The position numbers and the translations under genes are program-made. A model generated the notes under the pieces. The model ran no database searches, was not told the DNA's origin, and was given only the letters and a program-made list of their open reading frames with translations. A DNA stretch of 10,832 nucleotides from Candidatus Bathyarchaeota archaeon. Its GTDB lineage: Archaea; Thermoproteota; Bathyarchaeia; Bathyarchaeales; UBA233. Where the stretch lies: the NCBI GenBank assembly GCA_029907045.1, contig JARYMR010000043.1, positions 1 to 10,832 of the forward strand, given 5' to 3'. Positions 5,088 to 10,832 of this stretch are shown here, piece after piece (positions within the stretch are counted from its first letter, which is position 1; each line of letters begins with the position of its first letter).

Positions 5088-6245
5088 TCACCTTCTAAGT
5101 ATGGTTACATAACAATATTGCCCTGTCATGCCGACATTATGCGCTAACCCTACATATTTCTTTAGGGGAACTTGTCTCTTACCTGCTTCATTTCTTAATT
5201 GTTTTACTAATTCATAAATCATCGAACAACCTGTAGCGCCTAATGGGTGACCTTTAGCCTTTAATCCTCCATCAATGTTAACTGAAATCTTTCCGCCTAT
5301 CCATGTCTCCTCTTCATCTATTAGTTTTCCCCCTTCGCCTTTTTTGCAAAACCCTAAATCTTCATACGCCATTATTTCAGCGATGGTGAAGCAGTCATGA
5401 ACCTCCGCTACTTCAACCTCTTCTGGATGAACCTTAGCCAGTTTGTATGCCATTTCGGAAGCAGTTCTTGCAGATTTTATTGATGTGAAGTTTTCTCGGC
5501 GTGTGTGGTTACCTGTATCCGCTCCGCATCCTATGGCTTGAATCCATATGGGATCTTCAATCTTAAGATCCTTAATGCTATCTTCAGATGCTAATATGAC
5601 AGCCGCTGCTCCATCACTTATTGGACAGCAATCATAGAGCTTAAGAGGCCAACAGACAATTCTTGAATTCAAAGCTTGCTCCAGAGTTATCTCTTTTTGA
5701 AAGTGGGCTTTCGGATTTCTTGCAGCATAGTAATGATTTTTAACTGCAACTTTAGCAAGTTGTTCCTCCGTTGTTCCATACTTTGCCTTGTGCGCTGTTG
5801 CAAATAACGCGTAATAAGCTGCAAAACTTGTACCAAACATGTGAAACTCCCACATGTAGCATCCGCGACCTCCTACAGCCGTCGATGTGGATGTGTCGAC
5901 TTCGCTCATTTTCTCAACGCCAATGGCGATAGCCGTATCGACATACCCAGAGGAAATAGCGTTATAAGCAGTAAATATGGCCGCGCTTCCTGAGGCGCAA
6001 GCAGCCTCAACCCTTAATGGTCCTTTTGAGGCAAAGCCAACATATTCGTTTATTAATGGAGCAGGGTACATATCATAGAGCCTGTTTCCTACAGAGCCAA
6101 CAACACTAAATTCTACATCCTTTTGGTTGATTCCAGCATCTTCAATTGCCTCTTTAACAGCTTCAAAGGCTATTTCATAATATGTTGCATCCGTTCTCCT
6201 TCCAAACTTTGAGTTCCCAACACCAATAACCGCTACTTTCTTCAC
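5088..6245 (-). CDS. Thiolase, SCP-x/archaeal acetyl-CoA acetyltransferase type
   Basis: A 385-residue thiolase (COG0183). The nucleophile is C83 in EAACASGSAAI. Other active-site elements are H283 in EVHDCFTIAE and H333 in KGHPLGATG. In place of the classical second catalytic cysteine motif (C-x-G-x-G) near the C terminus it has AHNVGMTG (H369), as in SCP2/SCP-x thiolases and the archaeal enzymes that work with DUF35. It should interconvert a 3-oxoacyl-CoA plus CoA with acetyl-CoA plus a shorter acyl-CoA; direction cannot be read from sequence. The start is a GTG at 6245; an ATG a few bases upstream is followed at once by a stop, and GGGGAT just upstream may bind the ribosome. It is first gene of the leftward arm and its mRNA continues into DUF35. 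With no HMG-CoA synthase alongside, a catabolic role next to the CoA-transferase is favoured over mevalonate synthesis. Confidence 0.92.
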   Translation of the reverse strand: MKKVAVIGVGNSKFGRRTDATYYEIAFEAVKEAIEDAGINQKDVEFSVVGSVGNRLYDMYPAPLINEYVGFASKGPLRVEAACASGSAAIFTAYNAISSGYVDTAIAIGVEKMSEVDTSTSTAVGGRGCYMWEFHMFGTSFAAYYALFATAHKAKYGTTEEQLAKVAVKNHYYAARNPKAHFQKEITLEQALNSRIVCWPLKLYDCCPISDGAAAVILASEDSIKDLKIEDPIWIQAIGCGADTGNHTRRENFTSIKSARTASEMAYKLAKVHPEEVEVAEVHDCFTIAEIMAYEDLGFCKKGEGGKLIDEEETWIGGKISVNIDGGLKAKGHPLGATGCSMIYELVKQLRNEAGKRQVPLKKYVGLAHNVGMTGQYCYVTILRR

Positions 6246-6389
6246 CTACATCCCCGTAATTTTTAACTTTATTATCTGTTAATTTGAGACTTTATAAAAT
6301 TTGAGAGGAAATAGCTGAAATTTTAATAAGCAATAAACTATCAATCATATTACTCTATTAATCATAAAATGAGGAAAAGGTGGGTATTG
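6246..6389. promoter_or_regulatory. Divergent promoter region between thiolase and CoA-transferase arms
   Basis: This 144-base A/T-rich stretch separates two divergent transcription units. TTTATAAA at 6291-6298 is self-complementary; on the minus strand it would place the thiolase start site near 6268, leaving a leader of about 22 bases. For the plus strand TTTTAATAAG at 6321-6330, preceded by purines (GAAA) as a possible BRE, predicts a start near 6350. An AGGTGG ribosome-binding sequence at 6378-6383 lies 6 bases before ATG 6390. A heptamer AATCATA occurs twice between the plus-strand box and the gene. Shared control of both arms is likely. Confidence 0.5.
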
Positions 6390-7307
6390 ATGAGTGAGGA
6401 TAAGCTTATGGGCATGAGTGAGGCAATTAAAAAATTCGTTCATGACGGAGATACAGTTTATATGGCAGGATTTACGCATCTTATTCCCTTTTCCGCTGGG
6501 CATGAAATAATCCGACAGAAGAAAAGAAATTTAATATTAGTTAGGCCTACCCCAGATCTAATTTATGATCAAATGATAGCGGCTGGATGCGCCAAAAAAT
6601 TGGTTTTTAGCTGGGCTGGGAACCCTGGTGTAGGTTCTTTGCATGCGTTTAGACGAGCTGTTGAAAAAGGATATCCGAACAAAATTGAAATTGAAGAATA
6701 TTCACACTTTGCTTTAATTTCCCGTTTAGTTGCTGGAGCTATGAACATTCCTTTCTTTCCCCTCAAATCTCTTATAGGATCCGACTTACCAAAGTATAAT
6801 CTTCAGATAAAGACCTTAAAGTGTCCTTATACTGGGCAAGAAGTTTGTGTAGTTCCACCATTAAATCCCGATGTTGCAATTATACACGCCCAAAGAGCTG
6901 ACAAAAATGGCAATGTTCAAGTATGGGGAATTTTAGGCGACCACAAGGAAGCTGCTTTTGCCGCAAAAAAAGTTATTGTTAGTGTGGAAGAGATTGTGGA
7001 TGAATATGTGGTTCGAAGCGACCCAAATAGGACTTTAATACCAGACTTTGTGGTCCATGCATTAATTGAAGAATCCTGGGCAGCTCATCCATCATATGCA
7101 CAAGGATATTACGATAGAGATAACGAATTTTACATAGAGTGGGATACAATATCGAGGGATGAAAATTTGCTAGAGAAATATATCGATGAGTGGGTTTACA
7201 GCATTGAAAATCGCTTTGAATATATTAAAAAACTTGGCGTAGAAAAGTTGGTAAAGTTGAGACCGAAGAGCTTTTACAGTATTGCAATCAACTACGGATG
7301 GTATTAG
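6390..7307 (+). CDS. CoA-transferase family I, subunit A (GctA/IpdA-like)
   Basis: A 305-residue alpha subunit of a glutaconate CoA-transferase-type enzyme (COG1788). Visible are the N-terminal HDGDTVYMAGFTH turn, RNLILVRPTPDLIYD, the block FSWAGNPGVGSLHAFRRAVE, EEYSHFALISRLVAGAMNIPF, the LIGSDLPKY segment, and PLNPDVAIIHAQRADKNGNV, which together match the GctA/IpdA branch rather than the SCOT or AtoD branch. With subunit B it would move CoA from a donor such as acetyl-CoA to a free acid. ATG 6390 is chosen because AGGTGG lies 6 bases upstream; an ATG at 6369 would add seven basic residues (MRKRWVL) and lacks a ribosome binding site. It is first gene of the rightward arm, with subunit B starting 4 bases after its stop. 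The acid substrate cannot be deduced from the sequence. Confidence 0.9.
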   Translation: MSEDKLMGMSEAIKKFVHDGDTVYMAGFTHLIPFSAGHEIIRQKKRNLILVRPTPDLIYDQMIAAGCAKKLVFSWAGNPGVGSLHAFRRAVEKGYPNKIEIEEYSHFALISRLVAGAMNIPFFPLKSLIGSDLPKYNLQIKTLKCPYTGQEVCVVPPLNPDVAIIHAQRADKNGNVQVWGILGDHKEAAFAAKKVIVSVEEIVDEYVVRSDPNRTLIPDFVVHALIEESWAAHPSYAQGYYDRDNEFYIEWDTISRDENLLEKYIDEWVYSIENRFEYIKKLGVEKLVKLRPKSFYSIAINYGWY

Positions 7308-7311
7308 TATC

Positions 7312-8094
7312 ATGAAGCAAAATAATTTGGAATATACTAAATCTGAACTTATGACGATAGCTGCAGCGCGAGAACTACGAGACCATGAGGTGGTTTTTGT
7401 AGGAATTGGTTTACCTAACTTGGCCGCCAACTTGGCAAAACGGATACACGCCCCAAACCTTATAATGATATATGAAGCTGGGGTTATAGGAGCAAATCCT
7501 TCAAGACTGCCTCTTTCAATAGGTGACCCTTGCTTGGTTTCAGGTTCCCTAAGTGTTTGCTCAATGTTCGAAGTTTTCAGCATTTACTTACAAGCCGGAA
7601 GAATTGATGTGGGATTTCTAGGGGGTGCACAGATAGACAGGCATGGAAATATTAACTCGACTGTGATCGGAAACTACGAAAACCCCAAAGTCAGGCTGCC
7701 CGGAAGTGGAGGAGGCTGCGATATAGCCTCGTTAGCTAAAAAGTTTGTAGTTATAACGCCGCATGATATAAGAAGGTTTCCTGAAAGAGTTGACTTTATC
7801 ACCAGTCCGGGCTTTCTTGCCGGAAAAGAAGAGCGCCAAAAATTAATGCTAGGAGGATATGGACCTACCAAAGTAATAACGGATCTGGCAATCATGGGGT
7901 TTGATGAAGATACTGGCGAAATGGTGCTGGAGTGTCTCCACCCTGGAGTGAAAGTTGAGGACGTGAAGAAAAACACAGGTTGGGATATTAAAGTATCAAA
8001 GGATTTAAAGATTACGAAAGAACCTTCACAAATAGAAATTTTAACTCTTCGACAGCTTGATCCCTATGGGATTTACCTAAAGAAACGTGAATAA
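7312..8094 (+). CDS. CoA-transferase family I, subunit B (GctB/IpdB-like) with catalytic glutamate
   Basis: A 260-residue beta subunit (COG2057). YTKSELMTIAAARELRDHE opens the domain, VFVGIGLPNLAANLAK follows, and E55 in IYEAGVIG lies where glutaconate CoA-transferase of Acidaminococcus carries its covalent catalytic glutamate, beta-E54. Later motifs are GGAQIDRHGNIN and PGSGGGCDIASLAKK, both typical of the Gct branch. Presence of the glutamate favours a true CoA-transferase over the related IpdAB ring-opening hydrolases. ATG 7312 follows the subunit A stop by 4 bases; a TTG at 7282 would overlap subunit A and only adds an unconserved tail. The heterodimer acts in the cytosol, presumably making the CoA thioester that the divergent thiolase cleaves. 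Confidence 0.9.
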   Translation: MKQNNLEYTKSELMTIAAARELRDHEVVFVGIGLPNLAANLAKRIHAPNLIMIYEAGVIGANPSRLPLSIGDPCLVSGSLSVCSMFEVFSIYLQAGRIDVGFLGGAQIDRHGNINSTVIGNYENPKVRLPGSGGGCDIASLAKKFVVITPHDIRRFPERVDFITSPGFLAGKEERQKLMLGGYGPTKVITDLAIMGFDEDTGEMVLECLHPGVKVEDVKKNTGWDIKVSKDLKITKEPSQIEILTLRQLDPYGIYLKKRE

Positions 8095-8100
8095 GTGTGT

Positions 8101-8116
8101 AAGGTATTATTGCCTT
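8101..8116 (+). terminator. Small hairpin after CoA-transferase subunit B
   Basis: AAGGTA, loop TTAT, TGCCTT forms a 6-bp stem (one G-T pair) seven bases past the subunit B stop. It is followed by TTAAATC rather than a proper T run. It may protect or end the CoA-transferase mRNA ahead of the permease's own promoter. Confidence 0.25.
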
Positions 8117-8212
8117 TAAATCTATGCATACCAGTAAGATGTTCAGAGCGAACTTAGCTTACCCTTGAGGAGTTCTTTTAAGAGAATATGGTTTTGTTGG
8201 TTAAATAACAAA

Positions 8213-8222
8213 GCTTAAAAAG
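8213..8222 (+). promoter_or_regulatory. TATA-like box of the permease gene
   Basis: GCTTAAAAAG, preceded by purine-rich CAAA as a possible BRE, lies about 40 bases before the TTG start of the permease. A transcription start about 26 bases downstream falls near 8243 and leaves a short leader holding GGAAGGGAAGG (8244-8254), a strong purine-rich ribosome binding region. The remainder of the 162-base gap (8095-8256) shows no gene. Confidence 0.42.
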
Positions 8223-8256
8223 AAATCATACGTATCTAAAAACGGAAGGGAAGGCT

Positions 8257-9855
8257 TTGGCTGAAGTCAAGTTTGCTTTTCCAAGAAAGGCAACTGGATT
8301 GGTCAGAGAGTTAGGCTGGTGGTCAGCTTTCTCCGTTTCGCTTAGCTACACTATTGGCAGCGGAATAAACTATTGGTCTGTGCAGGCTTCTTATTGGCAT
8401 CCTGGATCCATAATTCCGGTGGCTTATATTATTGGTGCTTTGCCAGCGATTTTCTTGGCTTATGTAATTACTGAAATGGGAATAATGATGCCGAGGTCTG
8501 GAGGAAGCTACATATACGTATCACGGGTATTAGATCCGCATGTGGGCTTTCTTGGAGACTGGTTGTATTTTGTAGCTAACAACTTTGCCACTGGAGTTTT
8601 GGCTGTAATAGGCGCTGGATTCTGGGTTAAAGTGATTAACCTACTGGGTCATGCCACTGGCAATACAGCTTGGATCGAGTTTGCCCTTGACAATACAGGG
8701 TTGGGTATGATCGCTGTGATAATAGTTACTCTTTATACATTGTTATCATTGCTGGGAATCCGAGTGTTCAGATGGTATGTTGCAGGATTAGTTGCCATAG
8801 GCATTGTAGGAAGCTTCCTTGGGGTGGGCGCCACTTTCTACGGAATTATGAATCCAACTTATGTGAAAGAAGCTTGGAATCTAACCTACGGTGCCGGGGC
8901 TGACGCATGGGGAGAGATACGACAAGTAGCTATTGATAATGGTTGGGCTGATTATGTGGCAAGTGCCACTGAGGAGGCTGGCGGCACTGGAGGAGCAACA
9001 ATCCTTAATTTCGTAGATACTTTCTGGGCTTACTGGGGAACCACGGCAGCATGCTACTTTGGTGGAGAAATGAAATCTCCAAAATCGGGCTTTATACTGG
9101 GCGTCTTTGCTGCCACACTATTCGTAATGTTCTGGTATGTTGCAACAGTTATCGGCGTGTACACGGCCTACGGGGACTTCGTCAGCCAATACTGTTACGT
9201 TTATGGAGAAGGATACACCGACCAAGTAACTACAATGACAATGATGGATCCAAGCTTGCCACTCTTCACAGTACCCTTAGCCCATGGGCAAGTGTGGCTT
9301 CAAGCAATATTTGCTTTCATCCCAGCCCTATGGATCTCCAACTGTGCCGGGGCAACCTTACTTGTGGGTCCAAGACAACCTTTTGCATGGGCTTTCGACA
9401 GATTCTTCCCAGAAGCCTTTAACCGCGTGAATGAGCGCTTCCACTCACCCCATTGGTCAGTCATCTTATGCGCGGCGCTTTCCTACCTGTTTATACCCCT
9501 AAGTCTTGGAGGCGTTTTCGCCGCAACCGTAGATGCAACTTTCATCTTCATCATTAGCCAACTCCTCATAGCCTTTGCAGGCGTAATACTGCCTTATAGG
9601 CGTCCGGACATTTGGGAAAGAGGGTTTAAGGCTGTCTTTGCTGGCATACCCGTGATAAGCCTATGCGGTGCTTTGTCAATTTTGTTCTGGGTTTGGGGAC
9701 TAGCAGTGAGCGCATCTTGGCTAGATCCTTGGGGCATGTTGTATTTGGCCTTATGGGTTTTCATAGGCTCCCTAATATGGTTCGCCTTCGCAGAACGCAA
9801 CAGAAGAATTGGCATTGCATTACAGAACATTTACGGTGAAATACCACCAGCTTAA
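8257..9855 (+). CDS. APC-superfamily amino acid permease
   Basis: A 532-residue integral membrane transporter (COG0531/PF13520-like) with about 12 hydrophobic segments. TM1 carries the substrate-site turn as SYTIGSGINY (30-39). The conserved helix 2-3 region reads YVITEMGIMMPRSGG followed by SYIYVSR (69-90), GGEMKSPKSG (269-278) matches the family's E-x-K/R-N-P motif, and RQPFAWAFDRFFPEAFNRVN (373-392) is the usual cytoplasmic loop. Two long polar loops are present, about 200-248 (Gly/Ala/acid-rich) and 306-338 (Tyr-rich). The start is TTG 8257: it has GGAAGG-type sequence upstream, and the first in-frame ATG is past TM2 (residue 74), too late to be real. It has its own promoter but follows the CoA-transferase genes, so it may import the amino acid that the cluster degrades. 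Substrate is not readable from the sequence. Confidence 0.88.
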   Translation: MAEVKFAFPRKATGLVRELGWWSAFSVSLSYTIGSGINYWSVQASYWHPGSIIPVAYIIGALPAIFLAYVITEMGIMMPRSGGSYIYVSRVLDPHVGFLGDWLYFVANNFATGVLAVIGAGFWVKVINLLGHATGNTAWIEFALDNTGLGMIAVIIVTLYTLLSLLGIRVFRWYVAGLVAIGIVGSFLGVGATFYGIMNPTYVKEAWNLTYGAGADAWGEIRQVAIDNGWADYVASATEEAGGTGGATILNFVDTFWAYWGTTAACYFGGEMKSPKSGFILGVFAATLFVMFWYVATVIGVYTAYGDFVSQYCYVYGEGYTDQVTTMTMMDPSLPLFTVPLAHGQVWLQAIFAFIPALWISNCAGATLLVGPRQPFAWAFDRFFPEAFNRVNERFHSPHWSVILCAALSYLFIPLSLGGVFAATVDATFIFIISQLLIAFAGVILPYRRPDIWERGFKAVFAGIPVISLCGALSILFWVWGLAVSASWLDPWGMLYLALWVFIGSLIWFAFAERNRRIGIALQNIYGEIPPA

Positions 9856-9858
9856 ACC

Positions 9859-10545
9859 TTAATTACCCATTTTTCTTTTAATTTTTGCATTTACTATTGC
9901 AAGGTAATATCCACGCAAAATTCCCGGTTTCTTAATTACCTTTATTCCCTCATAATCTGTTCTTTGCAACTTAATCTTGTAATCTTCAGGTTTTAAACCA
10001 TACTTCTCAATATTTGCCTTCAGCTTGTTAATGTGATTTTGAACAGCCTCCTTCAACCTTCTTTTTGTAGCCTCTTCTTTTTTGATGCCACCTTCTTCAG
10101 CAATTTTTTTAAGCTCATACTTAGTCAAGCTCAGCATAAGCAAAGTTACGTCTGCTAGGATAAAAAGCAAAATTATGCTTGGCCACGACAAAAAAGTCCA
10201 ATACCCCCACTCAAAATTTGAAGGAAGTATTACGCCTCTCTGCCATAAAATGGCCAAGACAACCACAATCATGAAATAAATCAGAGTAACAAAATTTAGA
10301 ACCTTATTCGCCCTTATCATTTTTCTAACCTTACCAGATCGCCCTATTTTCTTTAAAACTTTCTGGGTTTCCTTGCTAAAGTATTTGAGATATGCGGAGT
10401 CTAAACCAGTAGTTTTAGTTTTCATTACCAACTCCTTTGGATCACGTATCGAAGCGCTTCTTAAACCGTCAAAGTAGCTAATTACAGAAACCAACTCGTT
10501 CGATACTTTCTCAGCCTTTTTTAAATCCTCCTTCGTCCACTTCAC
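9859..10545 (-). CDS. Unrecognised two-helix membrane protein with basic cytoplasmic tails
   Basis: A 228-residue protein I cannot assign to a family. Residues 1-80 are charged and mostly helical, with a Lys/Arg-rich stretch (64-82). TM1 spans about 83-101 and TM2 about 120-141, joined by a short aromatic loop (NFEWGYW). Residues 142-190 are strongly charged (KKIAEEGGIKKEEATKRRLK) and probably coiled coil, and the C terminus (190-228) is basic with a beta-like segment. By positive-inside reasoning both tails are cytoplasmic. The start is GTG 10545; an in-frame stop lies three codons upstream and no clear ribosome binding site is seen. Its stop is 3 bases from the permease stop, so the two genes converge and their transcripts must overlap or end very closely. 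A membrane anchor or scaffold is possible, but no function is claimed. Confidence 0.75.
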   Translation of the reverse strand: MKWTKEDLKKAEKVSNELVSVISYFDGLRSASIRDPKELVMKTKTTGLDSAYLKYFSKETQKVLKKIGRSGKVRKMIRANKVLNFVTLIYFMIVVVLAILWQRGVILPSNFEWGYWTFLSWPSIILLFILADVTLLMLSLTKYELKKIAEEGGIKKEEATKRRLKEAVQNHINKLKANIEKYGLKPEDYKIKLQRTDYEGIKVIKKPGILRGYYLAIVNAKIKRKMGN

Positions 10546-10608
10546 TTCTAATCAACTCTAAACCTTGTCGCCGAAGATTCCCAATGAAGATAATAATAAG
10601 GGCGTAAG

Positions 10609-10616
10609 ATTATAAG
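10609..10616 (-). promoter_or_regulatory. TATA-like box upstream of the two-helix membrane protein
   Basis: On the minus strand CTTATAAT (10616 to 10609) lies in the 86-base gap between the stop of the upstream partial gene and the GTG at 10545. A start site about 26 bases downstream gives a leader of roughly 40 bases. It is judged on sequence resemblance only. Confidence 0.3.
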
Positions 10617-10631
10617 ACTTAAGTTTAGAAT

Positions 10632-10832
10632 TTACAGCCTAACTTCCTTATACCACTTCTTCTTTGTTCCAACCTCTGCCCTCTTCAACCAATCCTTAGT
10701 TTTAGGCTCCTCATCAATATACCCTAAAATTTGATCAATTTTTGAAGTTACATCGGCAACATCCTCTTCAGAAAGTTGCTTATACATGGAACAAGCAGCC
10801 CTAACCTTCTTCAGGTTGGTTGTAGCCGTATA
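10632..10832 (-). CDS. C-terminal fragment (66 aa) of an unrecognised protein
   Basis: A minus-strand frame is open from the window edge to TAA at 10634-10632. Its 66 residues look protein-like: an amphipathic, charged helix region (KQLSEEDVADVTSKIDQILG) and a Trp/Lys-rich end (KDWLKRAEVG, KKKWYKEVRL). No start is visible except an internal Met at fragment residue 16, so the gene probably begins outside the window. No domain is recognised. It precedes the two-helix membrane protein on the same strand by 86 bases and could share its operon. Confidence 0.6.
   Translation of the reverse strand, partial: YTATTNLKKVRAACSMYKQLSEEDVADVTSKIDQILGYIDEEPKTKDWLKRAEVGTKKKWYKEVRL

Noticed and set aside
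6340..6368. AATCATA direct repeat as a defined operator
   Set aside because: Two A/T-rich heptamers in an A/T-rich spacer can arise by chance. It is mentioned as a hint but not listed as a site.
7170..7583. Minus-strand 137-codon ORF across the CoA-transferase subunit junction
   Set aside because: It is antisense to two well-supported genes and shows no recognisable domain or ribosome binding site.
9051..9422. Plus-strand 123-codon ORF inside the permease
   Set aside because: It is a shifted-frame shadow of the permease with no family features.
1..10832. CRISPR array, transposon ends, tRNA or rRNA
   Set aside because: No regularly spaced repeats, no transposase frame, and no cloverleaf or rRNA-like sequence was found in the short intergenic spacers.

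Overview
The window looks like a chromosomal segment from an uncultured anaerobic archaeon. The best guess is a Bathyarchaeia-like member of the Thermoproteota, but no marker gene fixes the lineage. The evidence is a thiolase followed directly by a DUF35 zinc-ribbon/OB protein (an archaeal pairing), an archaeal-type SfsA, TATA-like boxes ahead of several genes, GGTGA-type ribosome binding sites, frequent GTG/TTG starts, short intergenic spacers, and small iron-sulfur and zinc-ribbon proteins. No rRNA, tRNA, CRISPR array, transposase or phage gene was seen, and no gene-free stretch exceeds 300 bases.

Region 1 (1-1143, + strand) is a tightly packed redox operon entered mid-gene. It starts with the C-terminal end of a ferredoxin-like protein, then a 39-codon ORF of unknown nature, then a 33-residue zinc ribbon. 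Next comes a 119-residue protein carrying both a two-cluster ferredoxin domain and the same zinc ribbon, and last a thioredoxin-coupled-type arsenate reductase/LMW phosphatase. The first modules repeat the domains of the fused protein as separate, overlapping reading frames. Several of these small frames are easily missed.

Region 2 (1144-3180) holds a secreted, probably lipid-anchored right-handed beta-helix protein, with a hairpin over its start region. It converges on sfsA (minus strand).

Region 3 (3206-9855) is the metabolic core. Two arms diverge from a 144-base promoter region. Leftward run an SCP-x-type thiolase, its DUF35 partner and a class III aminotransferase of the glutamate-1-semialdehyde aminomutase superfamily. 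Rightward run both subunits of a glutaconate-type CoA-transferase, then an APC amino acid permease with its own promoter. Read together these suggest uptake of an amino acid, transamination to an oxo acid, CoA transfer and thiolytic cleavage. That order of chemistry fits a beta-amino acid best (beta-amino acid to 3-oxo acid to 3-oxoacyl-CoA to acetyl-CoA plus a shorter acyl-CoA). This pathway is an inference from gene content, not a known assignment.

Region 4 (9859-10832, minus strand) has an unrecognised two-helix membrane protein converging on the permease with 3 bases between stops, preceded by the C-terminal 66 residues of an unrecognised protein that runs off the window.
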